Shown one piece after another: positions 18,902 to 28,815 of a stretch of 64,000 nucleotides of DNA; positions within the stretch are counted from its first letter, which is position 1, and every line of letters begins with the position of its first letter. The notes under the pieces were generated by a model. The model searched no databases, was not told the DNA's origin, and saw only the letters and a list, made by a program, of their open reading frames with translations. The position numbers were made by a program, and so were the translations under genes. The stretch covers positions 1 through 64,000 of the forward strand of contig JAGHUS010000014.1 in NCBI GenBank assembly GCA_018064685.1, given 5' to 3'. This stretch comes from Bacteroidales bacterium (GTDB lineage: Bacteria > Bacteroidota > Bacteroidia > Bacteroidales > Bacteroidaceae).

Positions 18902-21283
18902 CTAGCATCCTGTACTATAGAACTCGCGCTCGTTGATCTTGGCAGGCTTATTCATATAGAAAGGCAACAGCCAGTCGGGCAGTGAGGGAGCGGTGCCGTC
19001 CTCGAGCATCTTCTGCCACTCCTCGTCGGTGAGGCGGGGCGTGTCGAGGGGAAGCACGAACTCATGATATCCGTATGTGGCACCACGGGTCAGGTACACC
19101 TTGCCGTTGATGCGTACAAGCACATACATGGCGTTGGCGTTGCCCAGCGCAGCATACTTGATTCCATTCTTCTGGCATCCTCCTACGCCACGCGTAAAGA
19201 TATCAGCCACCTGAGCTATCTGGCGGTCAGCTCCCTGCACGGCGCTCCACGTGTCGGGCGAAAGTTCGGGATCGAGGAAGCCCAGTGTGAGCCATTCCAC
19301 CGAACTGCCGATGCGCGACAGCGTGCTGCGCTCCTCTAGGTCGGGAGCCTGTCCCATCACTTCTTTGCGTGCCACCTTCTGACACAGCTCGACACTCTGC
19401 AACAGTTCGTCGGTCTTGCTGTCCAACTTCTCATCGAGATAACCCAACTGCTTCATCCAGTTGCGCGTATCGGTGATGATGCTTGCCAGTTCGTCCCAGA
19501 ACAACACGTTGGGTTCGACGAACGCCATCGGAATGGGCAGAGGCAGGTCGTTGCCATCGCCACACTCGGCCATCATAGGCTGCTCGGCATAAAGTATGGC
19601 GTCGTGCTTCAGTGTAGCCCACGAAGCCAGCGTGGTATTAAGATCCTTGACCAGCCACGCATCTGTGTTGTAGAAAGCATAGGGCGTAGACTGTCGCCTG
19701 GAAGCCAGGTCGACAAGTATCTTGAGTCGCTTGTCGTAGATAGTCTTGATGCCCTCGCCCCACTGACCGTACTTCTGCTTCATCTCGGCCGACGTCTTGG
19801 TGAAGGCGCCCCACGCCTTGTCGTCGTGGAAGAAGTTAAGCTGCAGGTCTTCGGCCTTCTGACTGCCAAAGGCGGCAAAGACATCAATGCCACGGGGGAA
19901 GGCACGCTCGGCATTGGCCTTCTTGTCGGCCATATTCTGCAGCACATCGTTGTCCACCATAAAGCGCTGTGGCATCATATTCACATTATAGCCCGTTAAG
20001 TTCTCTTTGTCCGTGCTGAGCTGGTTGGCAGCTTCGTTCATGCGATCCATCTCGGCCTTCACCTTGCCGTACTTCGATTTGTTCAGCACGTCGCCAGCAC
20101 CGTTCAGCTTCTGCCCACGCATGAAGGCAGCCACCTTCAGTATCGACACATTGTCCGACGTGCCCATCATCTGCTCTATCATCTTGTCCATTCCCTCGAA
20201 GGTGTCGCGTTGCTTCTGCGTCAGGTTGTTGTAAACCACAGCCAGCATCATGGCACGCTTCATGGCCACCTCGTCATTGCTGCTGAAGCTGGCCGTCTGC
20301 ATCCACATCATACCGTGGAAATAACGTTTTGCTGCGTCATTGCGAGTGTAGTGACCACGCGGACGGAACAGGCTATATGGGAAACTGAAGACCTCGCAAC
20401 GCATGAATTCCGACGGAGCATCCTGATAGTTGCGGCAAGCCTTCGTCTCCTTGGCATAATAGTTCTGCATGGCCGAAGGCACATTCTGCGCGGGCTTGTC
20501 GGTACTGAGGTTCAAGCCGATGGCAGCGTAGGCCTGCACCCACTCCAGCAAAGCCTTAGCCTCGCCCTTCTCCTTGGCTGCCATCGTGGCTGCCTGCTGC
20601 TGCAGGTTGGCAAACGACTGTTGCAAGGCTGCCGAGAGGAAGTTCTGCTCCACATACTTCTGAACGTAGGCCAGATACATGTGAGCCAGCTGCAGATACG
20701 TGTCGCTCGTCACGAAGTTAGGCATCTGCGTGTATTCATTCTCCTCGTAGATGTTGAAGAGCTGTTCGCACTCGGTGGTCTGGAAAGCTATGTTGTGCGT
20801 ATTGAGCAACTTAAGCATCTCTGCCGAAGGCGAAGCAATCTGGTTCATGTTGATGCACAGTTCGGCAGGCTCCACGCTCTTGTCCTTTCTGGCCTTTGCC
20901 TCCAGCGCCTGCATTCGCTTGTCTATCTTTTGCACGAAAGCCTTCTCGGCACTGGTCAGTGTCACCTTCTCGTAGTCGAAACCCTCGTCCGATCCGTCGT
21001 GCGCCTTCATATACTTCTCCGCACGTTTCAGACAAGTCTCTACATACCAGTCGCACTTGTTCAGCAACGTGGCATTGACCTCCGCATCCTCATACCAACA
21101 GCCATGCGTAGCATTGACCAGAGCCTTGAGGTAGAAGAGCTCAGCGTAGTTCAACTTCGAAATGTCCTGTGACGTGTTAACCGTCTTCGACCAACGTTTC
21201 TGCTTCAGACTGAACGTCTGAGCCTGAACACCGCCTGCCACCATCATGATGGTCAGCAGGATGGAGAATAATCTTGTTTTCAT
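18902..21283 (-). CDS. Secreted DUF3160-family protein
   Basis: 793 residues with signal peptide MKTRLFSILLTIMMVAGGVQA. The segment MPNFVTSDTYLQLAHMYLAYVQKYVEQ and the following helical body match DUF3160 proteins as I know them; their biochemical role is unknown. It is largely alpha-helical, with no membrane segment after the signal. The C-terminus REFYSTGC lacks the sorting tail of the glycosidases, so a periplasmic location is likely. It is first in a run with the CapA gene. Confidence 0.8.
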   Translation of the reverse strand: MKTRLFSILLTIMMVAGGVQAQTFSLKQKRWSKTVNTSQDISKLNYAELFYLKALVNATHGCWYEDAEVNATLLNKCDWYVETCLKRAEKYMKAHDGSDEGFDYEKVTLTSAEKAFVQKIDKRMQALEAKARKDKSVEPAELCINMNQIASPSAEMLKLLNTHNIAFQTTECEQLFNIYEENEYTQMPNFVTSDTYLQLAHMYLAYVQKYVEQNFLSAALQQSFANLQQQAATMAAKEKGEAKALLEWVQAYAAIGLNLSTDKPAQNVPSAMQNYYAKETKACRNYQDAPSEFMRCEVFSFPYSLFRPRGHYTRNDAAKRYFHGMMWMQTASFSSNDEVAMKRAMMLAVVYNNLTQKQRDTFEGMDKMIEQMMGTSDNVSILKVAAFMRGQKLNGAGDVLNKSKYGKVKAEMDRMNEAANQLSTDKENLTGYNVNMMPQRFMVDNDVLQNMADKKANAERAFPRGIDVFAAFGSQKAEDLQLNFFHDDKAWGAFTKTSAEMKQKYGQWGEGIKTIYDKRLKILVDLASRRQSTPYAFYNTDAWLVKDLNTTLASWATLKHDAILYAEQPMMAECGDGNDLPLPIPMAFVEPNVLFWDELASIITDTRNWMKQLGYLDEKLDSKTDELLQSVELCQKVARKEVMGQAPDLEERSTLSRIGSSVEWLTLGFLDPELSPDTWSAVQGADRQIAQVADIFTRGVGGCQKNGIKYAALGNANAMYVLVRINGKVYLTRGATYGYHEFVLPLDTPRLTDEEWQKMLEDGTAPSLPDWLLPFYMNKPAKINEREFYSTGC

Positions 21284-21358
21284 AAGTGTATAATGTACGT
21301 GATTAACAGACCACCAACCCCATAAGGGAGGGGATTACAATGCGCAACTTATTATGAA

Positions 21359-21874
21359 TTATGAATTATCAAACGCCTTCAGCCCAAACCCCTTCTGCCT
21401 GTACCACAACTCCACGGTGTCTCCCTGCTCGTTCTGTTGCCAAGTGTGTATGACGTGGGCTTTGTGCGGACGGACAGCGGTGGGAGCTTCCAGCTTGAAG
21501 TCGATGAGATTGTAGGTGAGGCGAGAGGAGAGCCAGAGCGGACGGATGACGTCCTCGTCGTAGAGTTTGAGTAGCCAGAGGCGCTTGCTCTTGTAGCGAG
21601 CATAACGGCTGCTGCGCTCCACACCCAAGGCTATCTCGGGAATGCCATCGGCCGTGAGGTCGGCACACTGAAAGCGGAACACAGGACAGTCGATGGGCCA
21701 CACCGACGAGAGCGAGTCGCCCTGCCAGTACTGCACGGCCGAAGTGCTGTCGGTGACGCTTACCAGACGAATGCACGCCTCACGACCATCAGCACGCTGA
21801 TAGCGGTATTCGCGGTCGAAGGCCGAGGCCGTGACCGTGACGAAGAGGCATAGCAGTATCGACAATAAGCGCAT
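21359..21874 (-). CDS. Small secreted hypothetical protein
   Basis: 171 residues with signal peptide MRLLSILLCLFVTVTASA. The segment CADLTADGIPEIALGVERSS resembles an FG-GAP/VCBS-type calcium-binding repeat. No enzyme motif is seen. It lies 75 bases upstream of the DUF3160 gene on the same strand. The function is unknown. The stop lies in a small AATTATGAATTAT repeat. The upstream stretch 21875-22299 holds only an imperfect inverted repeat of GTGAAAAGTGAA type and the hairpin at 22217-22255. Confidence 0.65.
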   Translation of the reverse strand: MRLLSILLCLFVTVTASAFDREYRYQRADGREACIRLVSVTDSTSAVQYWQGDSLSSVWPIDCPVFRFQCADLTADGIPEIALGVERSSRYARYKSKRLWLLKLYDEDVIRPLWLSSRLTYNLIDFKLEAPTAVRPHKAHVIHTWQQNEQGDTVELWYRQKGFGLKAFDNS

Positions 21875-22216
21875 CGGTTGTGAGGTTTTGAGGATTAGTG
21901 AAAAGTGAAAAGTGAATAATACTTAATCTTTTTAATTCTTTTATTACTGTTAATGCTTTAATTGACAATGCATGTCTCATCCAACATATTAATAAATTAT
22001 CAGTATTAGGTATTTTTCACTATTCACTACTCACTAAAACAAAGAGATTATACTAGAGATATTTGAACTATTAACTATAACATGCCTGCCCCGATTAACT
22101 GATTCCGCAAGAAAACGAGGCTATGCCTGTTGCTGCAAAGATAATACTTTTTCCTGAATAATCGTGCAAAATGCTCTTGATAGAACTGTTTTTTTGCGAT
22201 TTTTTGTACGGAAAAT

Positions 22217-22255
22217 GCCAGATTGGTATAGGGCGGGCTCCCTTACCAATCTGAC
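22217..22255 (-). terminator. Hairpin downstream of the mscS-like gene
   Basis: CAGATTGGTA (22219-22228) pairs with TACCAATCTG (22244-22253), with further partial pairing outside. It lies 45 bases past the channel gene's stop. There is no long U tract on the minus side except GATTTTTTG farther on. Confidence 0.5.
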
Positions 22256-22299
22256 ATTGATATCTAACAGTTGCAATTTCTGCTTCTTCTCTTCTTGCC

Positions 22300-23181
22300 T
22301 TACGCCTGATGCACCTTGATCTGGGGGAAGGGGAATGAGATGCCCTCCTTGTTGAAGGTGTTGTAGATGGTCTCGTTCAGAGAGAAGTAGACATCCCAAT
22401 AGTTCTCGCCCTTGACCCAAACACGCACGGTGAGGTCGACGCTACTGGCCTCGAGAGAGACAAGACCCACGAAGGGAGCGGGATCATTGAGAATGCGCTC
22501 GTCGGCAGCAAAGATCTTGTTCAGCACACGACGCGCATTCTCGACATCCTGTCCGTACTCGATGCCGATGGTGAGGTCGACGCGACGCAGAGGCTCCTTG
22601 CTGTAGTTTGTCATGTTGCCACTCGAGAGTGCTCCGTTGGGCAGAATCACCTCACGATTGTCGACGGTAAGGATGATGGTGTGCAGAATCTGAATCTCCT
22701 TGACAACACCCATCTCGCCTTGTGCCTCGATGAAGTCGCCAACGCGGAAGGGACGGAACAAGAGCAGCATGATGCCGCCGGCCAGATTCTGAAGGTTGCC
22801 CGAGAGTGCCATACCAGCAGCCAAACCGACACTGGCCAGCAGGGCAGCAAAGCTAGTGGTGTCGACGCCAAGCGCGTTGATGACGGCCACGATGAGCAAC
22901 GTGGTGAGGAGGACGCTTACCAGACTCTTGGCAAAGCCCTGGATGGTAGCATCGACCTTGCGGCGCTCAAGCACCTTGGCCACCAGTTTGTTTATCATCT
23001 TGATGACCATACGTCCCACCACGTAGATGAGGATGGCTATCAGTACGCTTCTTCCGGCTTCGAGAGCGTAATCCAGAGCATGATCGGTAAGCTTTGAGAA
23101 ATCGACATTGGCTGCTTCCTTCACCAAGTTAGAGGTTTGTTCGGCTGCCTCTTCAGCCTCTAATGCAATAAAGTTGAACAT
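22300..23181 (-). CDS. mscS: Small-conductance mechanosensitive channel (MscS)
   Basis: 293 residues, the usual length for short MscS channels. Three membrane spans lie in residues about 45-150. The pore helix is recognisable in LLASVGLAAGMALSGNLQNLAGGIMLL, with its Gly/Ala packing. It is followed by the beta domain GDFIEAQGEMGVVKEIQ and NGALSSGNMTNYS, and a cytoplasmic alpha/beta end. It opens on membrane tension to release solutes on osmotic downshock. It stands alone between hairpins. Confidence 0.93.
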   Translation of the reverse strand: MFNFIALEAEEAAEQTSNLVKEAANVDFSKLTDHALDYALEAGRSVLIAILIYVVGRMVIKMINKLVAKVLERRKVDATIQGFAKSLVSVLLTTLLIVAVINALGVDTTSFAALLASVGLAAGMALSGNLQNLAGGIMLLLFRPFRVGDFIEAQGEMGVVKEIQILHTIILTVDNREVILPNGALSSGNMTNYSKEPLRRVDLTIGIEYGQDVENARRVLNKIFAADERILNDPAPFVGLVSLEASSVDLTVRVWVKGENYWDVYFSLNETIYNTFNKEGISFPFPQIKVHQA

Positions 23182-23298
23182 AGTTGTGAATATTGTTTTT
23201 ATTATTTATTTTTCTTTTCAGAATGTAGGGATGCCCGACGGCGGTTCGTATCACCAGCCAAGCAAGCCTGCTCTTTTTGTGATACTAATGGAGCCCGC

Positions 23299-25266
23299 TT
23301 ACTTCTTCATCACCTTCCTGCCGTCCTTGATGTAGAGGCCGTTGACCGGACTCGTCACCTTGCGACCCGAGAGGTCGTAGTACTGTCCGTTGCCCAGGTT
23401 TATCATCTCGCCACCGGGGAAGAGGGGAATGTCGACGATGCCGTCCTCCTCGTCGTGCATCACGAGTCGAACGTTGCCCAGCAGACACTCGTTTAATCCG
23501 CTTGCAATGCTGGGTATGCTCCAAGTCAGAATGCAGTTGCCCGTGGCAGTGACCTCGAAGTCGATGCTCTTGTCAGTGCTCTGGGTGATGCGCGATGCCG
23601 AACCGTTGGCCGACACGCTGTATTCGGGTTTTGCGGTGAGCTTGCCCACACTCTTCGAGCCGACCTTGACGGTAGCGGTTATCGAGGGCTTTGTCTTCCA
23701 GCCCACGAGCGAATAGTACAGGGTATACTTGCCGGGCTCAAGCACGAGGCGGTTCTTCGTGTCATTGCCATAGTTGACGTTGCCCGTGCTGGTGCCAGTG
23801 CGGAAGTAGAAGGCGTAGGGCATGAGGCCTTCGGCCGAGAAACTCATGATGCGTGGACCGCTGTCGTAGTTGCCTGCGCCGCGAGTTCCACCCTCGTATA
23901 CAGCCTTCCAACCGGCAGGCACGCAGCCACCGCCGCTGAAGTCGAACTGATCCGAGAAGATGCTCTCCTGCTCTTCCTCGCCCTCGGGCATATCCTCGCG
24001 CGCGCTACACCTTTTAAATATATAGGTGTTCACGCTCCAGGGCTCCACATTCAGTTCGGGGTTGCAGGTCTCGGCCTCCAGTGTCAAGGTGGTCTTCTTG
24101 GCGTTCTTCGAAGTACTCTCGGTGGTCACGACCGTGGCTCCGCCCTGTGTGTTGAAGGGAAGGTCGAAGGTGGTGGTGACGGTGTTGTCGGATGGGTTGA
24201 GCAGCATCACCACGATGCTGTCGCCCGTCTGGCTGAGGTAGGCCGACGAGGTGAGCTTGCCTGTGGCATCGCTCAGGACGTGACGCACACGAGTGGTGCC
24301 AGACACGTACTTGGCATAGTGCGACAGGATCCATCCACGCTTGGTGATGGCATTTTCGGTGGTGCCGTAGGTGCCGTCGCCATACACGCCGTAGTAGCGT
24401 TTCAGCGAGTAGTGAACCCACGCACTCATATTGGCCAGCATGGCATCGTTGACGCTACGGGCAAAGAGGAAGCCGTCGTCTTTCCAGTTGATGTTGATTT
24501 TGTTGTTCTGCTGACGCTCGTTGATGAGGTACTCTGTCATCCACACCTCCTTGCCCTTCTGGGCTGCAAGGGGATAGGACGAACCGTTCCAACCGTAGAA
24601 GTGTCCGCCCATGATGTCGAGCTCGGCACACGCAGCGGGGTCGTTCAGAATGGGTTCGTGCATGCTCTTGGCGAAGTGTATGGCCTCGGGAGCAATGATC
24701 TTGCATTCAATCTTGCTGCCCTGCTCCTTCAGGAACTTGGCCATCTGCTCGCCCGTCCAGATGCAGCTCTCGTAATCGGCCTTCCAGTCGGGCTCGTTCT
24801 GTATGGACACGGCGTCGATGGTCACGCCCTGTTGCTTCATGTATTTGTAATAGTCGTTCAGATAGTTAGCCCAGTCGGCATAGCGATCGACGAGCAGACT
24901 TCCGCCGTTGGCCGACTCACCGTTCGACTTCCACTCCTTGGGTGGTGTCCAGGGCGAAGCGAAGATAAACGCGCCATACTTCTTGGCCCTCTTGGCATTG
25001 GCCACACCGGCACCCCACGCACCCTTGTTCGACGAGATGTACAGGCGCACGATGTTCAGTCCCAACTGCGTCGAACCCTTGCCGAACAGCTTGTCCATGT
25101 CGCCGTCGTTCAGCCAATACTGCCACGTGGGGCTGGGCGAGAAACCACCGAATCCCGTCACATGCTGGTACTTCACTCTGCTATCCACGCTGATGGTGGC
25201 CTTACTGGTCTGTGCCGAGGCATTCAGGCCCAAAGCCATAGCCAACAATACGAATATCTTCTTCAT
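23299..25266 (-). CDS. Secreted GH30-type endo-glycanase
   Basis: 655 residues with signal peptide MKKIFVLLAMALGLNASA. The GH30 fold opens with VTGFGGFSPSPTWQYW. The acid/base Glu is in QNEPDW (about E158) and the nucleophile Glu in WMTEY (about E245). A beta side domain (to about 420) and a second beta-sandwich (about 440-600, carbohydrate-binding-like) follow, then a sorting tail YYDLSGRKVTSPVNGLYIKDG. GH30 covers xylanases, beta-1,6-glucanases and others. The aromatic-rich opening resembles endo-xylanase/galactanase members, but the substrate cannot be fixed from sequence. A -7 box (TATCTTTG, 25295-25302) lies upstream. Confidence 0.88.
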   Translation of the reverse strand: MKKIFVLLAMALGLNASAQTSKATISVDSRVKYQHVTGFGGFSPSPTWQYWLNDGDMDKLFGKGSTQLGLNIVRLYISSNKGAWGAGVANAKRAKKYGAFIFASPWTPPKEWKSNGESANGGSLLVDRYADWANYLNDYYKYMKQQGVTIDAVSIQNEPDWKADYESCIWTGEQMAKFLKEQGSKIECKIIAPEAIHFAKSMHEPILNDPAACAELDIMGGHFYGWNGSSYPLAAQKGKEVWMTEYLINERQQNNKININWKDDGFLFARSVNDAMLANMSAWVHYSLKRYYGVYGDGTYGTTENAITKRGWILSHYAKYVSGTTRVRHVLSDATGKLTSSAYLSQTGDSIVVMLLNPSDNTVTTTFDLPFNTQGGATVVTTESTSKNAKKTTLTLEAETCNPELNVEPWSVNTYIFKRCSAREDMPEGEEEQESIFSDQFDFSGGGCVPAGWKAVYEGGTRGAGNYDSGPRIMSFSAEGLMPYAFYFRTGTSTGNVNYGNDTKNRLVLEPGKYTLYYSLVGWKTKPSITATVKVGSKSVGKLTAKPEYSVSANGSASRITQSTDKSIDFEVTATGNCILTWSIPSIASGLNECLLGNVRLVMHDEEDGIVDIPLFPGGEMINLGNGQYYDLSGRKVTSPVNGLYIKDGRKVMKK

Positions 25267-25440
25267 CTTAAACTAGTTTTGGCATTAGTCGATGCAAAGA
25301 TAATAAAAAACTTGCAATAAGTGTGTGTTTTTCATAGAAAAAAATGCAAGACGGGGCAAATAGTGAATACATGAACGAGTGGGAGGTGGCCAGCACTCGT
25401 GCAGGTTTTTTGCTGATGGCGTGGCGGAAAGCAGTAGATA

Positions 25441-25614
25441 GCGCTGCGATAATAAAATGAAACCGCTGCGATAATTAGATAAAACCCTAGCGATAAATAG
25501 GTGAAAACCGTAGCGTGTTTTCATTGCACGGCAGCTGTTAAACACGTGTTTAGCAGCTGTTAAACGCACGTTTAGCAACTGCTAAACGCATGTACGGCAG
25601 CTGCTAAACGTGAG
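25441..25614. repeat. Composite tandem repeat, locus 2
   Basis: Second copy of the two-part repeat of 11475-11722. Four 23-bp CGTAGCGATAAATAGG-type units (25441-25528) are followed by four 22-bp CAGCTGTTAAACACG-type units (25530-25614). Both loci finish with the same variant unit (ends GTAC) and GGCAGCTGCTAAACGTG. Otherwise the gap 25267-25727 shows only the GH30 promoter box. Confidence 0.85.
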
Positions 25615-25727
25615 AAATATACGACTGATAATGACGAGACCTAGGACACAAAACCATTTACCAACTCATTATGAGCACGTTACAGAGAAATAACGATACT
25701 GGATAAATAGAGTTCTCAAACACAATG

Positions 25728-27086
25728 TTACCGGTGCACCATCTTTCGTCCCTGACGTACGATGATCTCATTGCTCTTGGGGCGGGAAGGCTGTCCGCTG
25801 AGGTTGTAGGTATTGAGTGAGGTCGAACGGGGCGTAACAGACTGTATGCCATCGACATATCCGCCAGCACCGTAGTAACCCTTGATGATGGCGTCGACCA
25901 CCTCGGGCTGTGTCCATTGCGGCACGGAGCGGTCTTTTCCATCAGATAGTCCCATCCAGTAGAAGCAAGCCATGTTGCGCGCCTTGGCTCGCTGCATGAA
26001 ATAGGTGGCAAAGTCGGTGAGCTTCTTGCGCTGGGCGTCGTCGCTATAGTCAAAACCTTCGGCATCCGATCCCCACTCGCCCACGATGACCGGTGCGTCG
26101 TGCTTCTTGGCCAGATAGGTGTAGAGGTTGGTGAACATGGTGGTGATGTCGCTCTTCATCGTCGAGTTGTAGTTCAGCACGTTCCAGTAGCTGTGCACCT
26201 GGAAGATGAGATGTCCCTCGGCATCGTCCAAGGGCTTGGCCATCTGCTTCAGCGGGTCCTGCAGATGCATGTTCCAACTGCCTGCACCACTGCACGCTGC
26301 ATAGGTATTGACGACGAGGTTGCGCTGCTCGTTGTTGCCTCCCGTGGCACGCACCGCTGCCACAAAATCCTGGGCATAGCTGTTCACTGCCTTATAGGCA
26401 TCGGCTGCGTCAGCGGCATTGTATTTGGCATCGGAGGCAAAGGATGCGAAGCACCACGAACCGTACTTGTCGGTCATCTCGTTATAGCCCTCGAAGAGGA
26501 GGTGGTCGTCATAGTCCTTGAACTGCGTGGCGATGGCCGTCCAGAGGCGCGTGTAGCGGTCCTCGTACTGCTCGTAGTTGTCCATGCTGGCACGGATCCA
26601 TGCCGCAGTGCCGTTGCCCGTGTCGTGATGCACGTTCAGTATGCAGTACATCCCCTCGTCGATGACGTAGTCCACTACCTGCTTCACGCGTTTCAGCCAT
26701 GCACTGTTCAGCGTATAGCCGCTCCACTTGGATTGGTCCCACGTCTTTCCGACGTTGTTCAGCGTGCCGTAGTGCGGATACCATGTCACGGGCACTCGTA
26801 TGGCATTGAAGCCGGCCTCCTTGAACATGTGTATCAGTGCCTTCGTGGCCTGAGGCTGTCCCCATGCCGTCTCGTAGTCCTTTGGCGTGCGGCTGCTGTA
26901 GGCCTCGATCCACATATTCGTAGCCTCGCCGCTGTTCGAATCGAGCGTATTGCCCAGATTCCACCCCACTCGCATATTTGCCACCGCCGTCTTGGCATCC
27001 TCCATCTGTGCCATGGCGTACAACGAGCTCATCATCCACACAGCCAGCAGGGCGCAGCCACACAACAATCGTCTCATCATATTCAT
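25728..27086 (-). CDS. Secreted GH5 endoglucanase-type enzyme
   Basis: 452 residues from the ATG at 27086 (MNMMRRLLCG...), which follows a good promoter and opens a signal peptide. Upstream in-frame codons are not signal-like. GH5 blocks: GWNLGNTLD, FNAIRVPVTWYPH, NVHHD, acid/base Glu in FEGYNEM (about E203) and nucleophile Glu in VIVGEWGSD (about E337). The opening is typical of GH5 cellulases and related beta-glucanases or xyloglucanases. The C-terminus (YNLSGQPSRPKSNEIIVRQG) is a sorting-tail variant. It is divergent from the esterase at 27338. Confidence 0.9.
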   Translation of the reverse strand: MNMMRRLLCGCALLAVWMMSSLYAMAQMEDAKTAVANMRVGWNLGNTLDSNSGEATNMWIEAYSSRTPKDYETAWGQPQATKALIHMFKEAGFNAIRVPVTWYPHYGTLNNVGKTWDQSKWSGYTLNSAWLKRVKQVVDYVIDEGMYCILNVHHDTGNGTAAWIRASMDNYEQYEDRYTRLWTAIATQFKDYDDHLLFEGYNEMTDKYGSWCFASFASDAKYNAADAADAYKAVNSYAQDFVAAVRATGGNNEQRNLVVNTYAACSGAGSWNMHLQDPLKQMAKPLDDAEGHLIFQVHSYWNVLNYNSTMKSDITTMFTNLYTYLAKKHDAPVIVGEWGSDAEGFDYSDDAQRKKLTDFATYFMQRAKARNMACFYWMGLSDGKDRSVPQWTQPEVVDAIIKGYYGAGGYVDGIQSVTPRSTSLNTYNLSGQPSRPKSNEIIVRQGRKMVHR

Positions 27087-27107
27087 TCGGTTTGTATTCT
27101 TTCTGCG

Positions 27108-27138
27108 CAAAGTTAAGGGTTTTTCGACAATCATGCAA
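27108..27138 (-). promoter_or_regulatory. Promoter of the GH5 gene
   Basis: Minus-strand TTG (27136-27138), 20 bases, then TAACTTTG (27108-27115), 22 bases before the chosen ATG. Confidence 0.6.
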
Positions 27139-27218
27139 TATCTTCCGCATTTTTCTTTCGCACAATGGCACTTTTGATGCAAAAAACACGTCGCATCGAA
27201 AGTTTGCAAGAGAGAAAT

Positions 27219-27249
27219 TTGCACCTTATTTATATATTATATATATTTG
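27219..27249 (+). promoter_or_regulatory. Promoter of the esterase gene
   Basis: TTG (27219-27221), 20 bases, then TATATTTG (27242-27249). The leader of about 85 bases has no evident structure. Confidence 0.6.
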
Positions 27250-27337
27250 CATCTCTTTTGGCATGCTGCATACCTACGCCACGTAGGCCGAAGCCTCAGA
27301 ACCGTACATTTCATAACCACAAAAACATACTAAACCG

Positions 27338-28804
27338 ATGCGAAGACTCATCCTACCCCTTCTGTGCTGCACAATGGCCGTCAGTGCCTGGGCACAGAGT
27401 ACCGCCAGAAAGTTCACTCTGTCCAATTCGTCCGACGGCGAATCGACCCTGACCGTGTATCTGCCCAGCCAAGACAAAGCCAACGGCATGGCCGTGCTGG
27501 ACTGTCCCGGAGGCGGCTACTCGCATCTGGCCATGGACCACGAGGGGCATGACTGGGCCGAATACTACAACCAGCAGGGCATAGCGCTGGCGGTGCTGAA
27601 ATACCGTATGCCGAAGGGCGACAGAAACATCCCGCTGAGCGATGCCTACCATGCCATGAAAGTGCTTCGCGACAGCGCCGTGGTGTGGAACCTCAACCCG
27701 CATGCCATCGGCATTCAGGGCTTCTCGGCTGGCGGACATCTGGCGTCGTCGGTGTCTACCCACGCAGCTTTCGAGGTGCGTCCTGACTTCTCCATCCTGT
27801 TCTATCCCGTCGTGTCGATGGACCAGCGCGAGTCGCACCGTGGCTCGTGTACCAACTTCCTGGGCGAGGGCGTGAACGACAAGAAGCTCATCGACGAATG
27901 GAGCAACCATAAGGCTGTACGCCGTCACCTCACCCCACCGGCAATCATCATCACGGCCAACGACGACCGCACCGTGCCTCCCGTCACCAATGGCATCGCC
28001 TACTACTCGGCCATGCGACGCAACGGCAACGACTGTGCGCTGTATGTCTACCCCACAGGCGGACACGGCTTCGGCATCCGCTCGACATGGAAGCATCACA
28101 AGCAGATGCTGACCGACCTGAGCACATGGCTCAGCGAACTCAATCTGCCACAGCCTGACGACAAGAAGATAGCGTGCATCGGCAACTCGATAACCGACGG
28201 ACATGGCATCGACATGTGCGACCTGTACGGCTATCCCGCCCTGCTCGAACAGCGTCTGGGCAAGGGCTATGACGTGCGTAACTTCGGCGTGAGCGCCCGC
28301 ACGATGCTCAACAAGGGCGACCACCCCTACATGAACGAGCTGGCTTGGCGCGACTGCCTGGCTTGGCAGCCCGATGTGGCCATCATCAAGCTGGGCACGA
28401 ACGACTCGAAGGTGGATCATCGTCCGTTCCTCGACACCGACTTCCGCAAGGACATGCAGCAGATGCTCGACTCACTGCACGCTCTTCCCACCCATCCCCG
28501 CATCTTCCTCTGCTCGCCCATTCCCGCCTACAAGGACTCATGGACCATCAGCGACTCGGTCATCGTCGGCAAGATCATACCTATGGTGAAGGAGATGGCC
28601 GAGCAGAATGGTTGCGACTTCATCGACCTGCATTCGCTCTTCAGCAACACCGACGGTTCGATGATGCAGAGCGACGGCATACATCCCTCGCAGAAGGGCG
28701 TGGAGCAAATGGCCCAGATCATCGACAATGCCCTGCGTAACGCTCCCGCAGCAAAGCCCACTGCCAAAACGACCAAGAAGACAAAGAAGAAAGGAAAAAA
28801 CTAA
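27338..28804 (+). CDS. Two-domain secreted carbohydrate esterase
   Basis: 488 residues with signal peptide MRRLILPLLCCTMAVSAWA. Residues about 25-275 are an alpha/beta hydrolase of the acetyl-xylan-esterase type, with oxyanion-hole CPGGGY, nucleophile Ser in GFSAGG (S130), Asp in NDDRTVP and His in GGHGFG. Residues about 278-470 are an SGNH esterase with GNSITDG (S284), GTNDS and DGIHPS. Both catalytic sets look complete, so it should remove two kinds of ester (acetyl or others) from one polysaccharide. A Lys-rich end (KKTKKKGKN) closes it. The cyclophilin gene follows by 11 bases. Confidence 0.88.
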   Translation: MRRLILPLLCCTMAVSAWAQSTARKFTLSNSSDGESTLTVYLPSQDKANGMAVLDCPGGGYSHLAMDHEGHDWAEYYNQQGIALAVLKYRMPKGDRNIPLSDAYHAMKVLRDSAVVWNLNPHAIGIQGFSAGGHLASSVSTHAAFEVRPDFSILFYPVVSMDQRESHRGSCTNFLGEGVNDKKLIDEWSNHKAVRRHLTPPAIIITANDDRTVPPVTNGIAYYSAMRRNGNDCALYVYPTGGHGFGIRSTWKHHKQMLTDLSTWLSELNLPQPDDKKIACIGNSITDGHGIDMCDLYGYPALLEQRLGKGYDVRNFGVSARTMLNKGDHPYMNELAWRDCLAWQPDVAIIKLGTNDSKVDHRPFLDTDFRKDMQQMLDSLHALPTHPRIFLCSPIPAYKDSWTISDSVIVGKIIPMVKEMAEQNGCDFIDLHSLFSNTDGSMMQSDGIHPSQKGVEQMAQIIDNALRNAPAAKPTAKTTKKTKKKGKN

Positions 28805-28815
28805 AAACAAGGATA

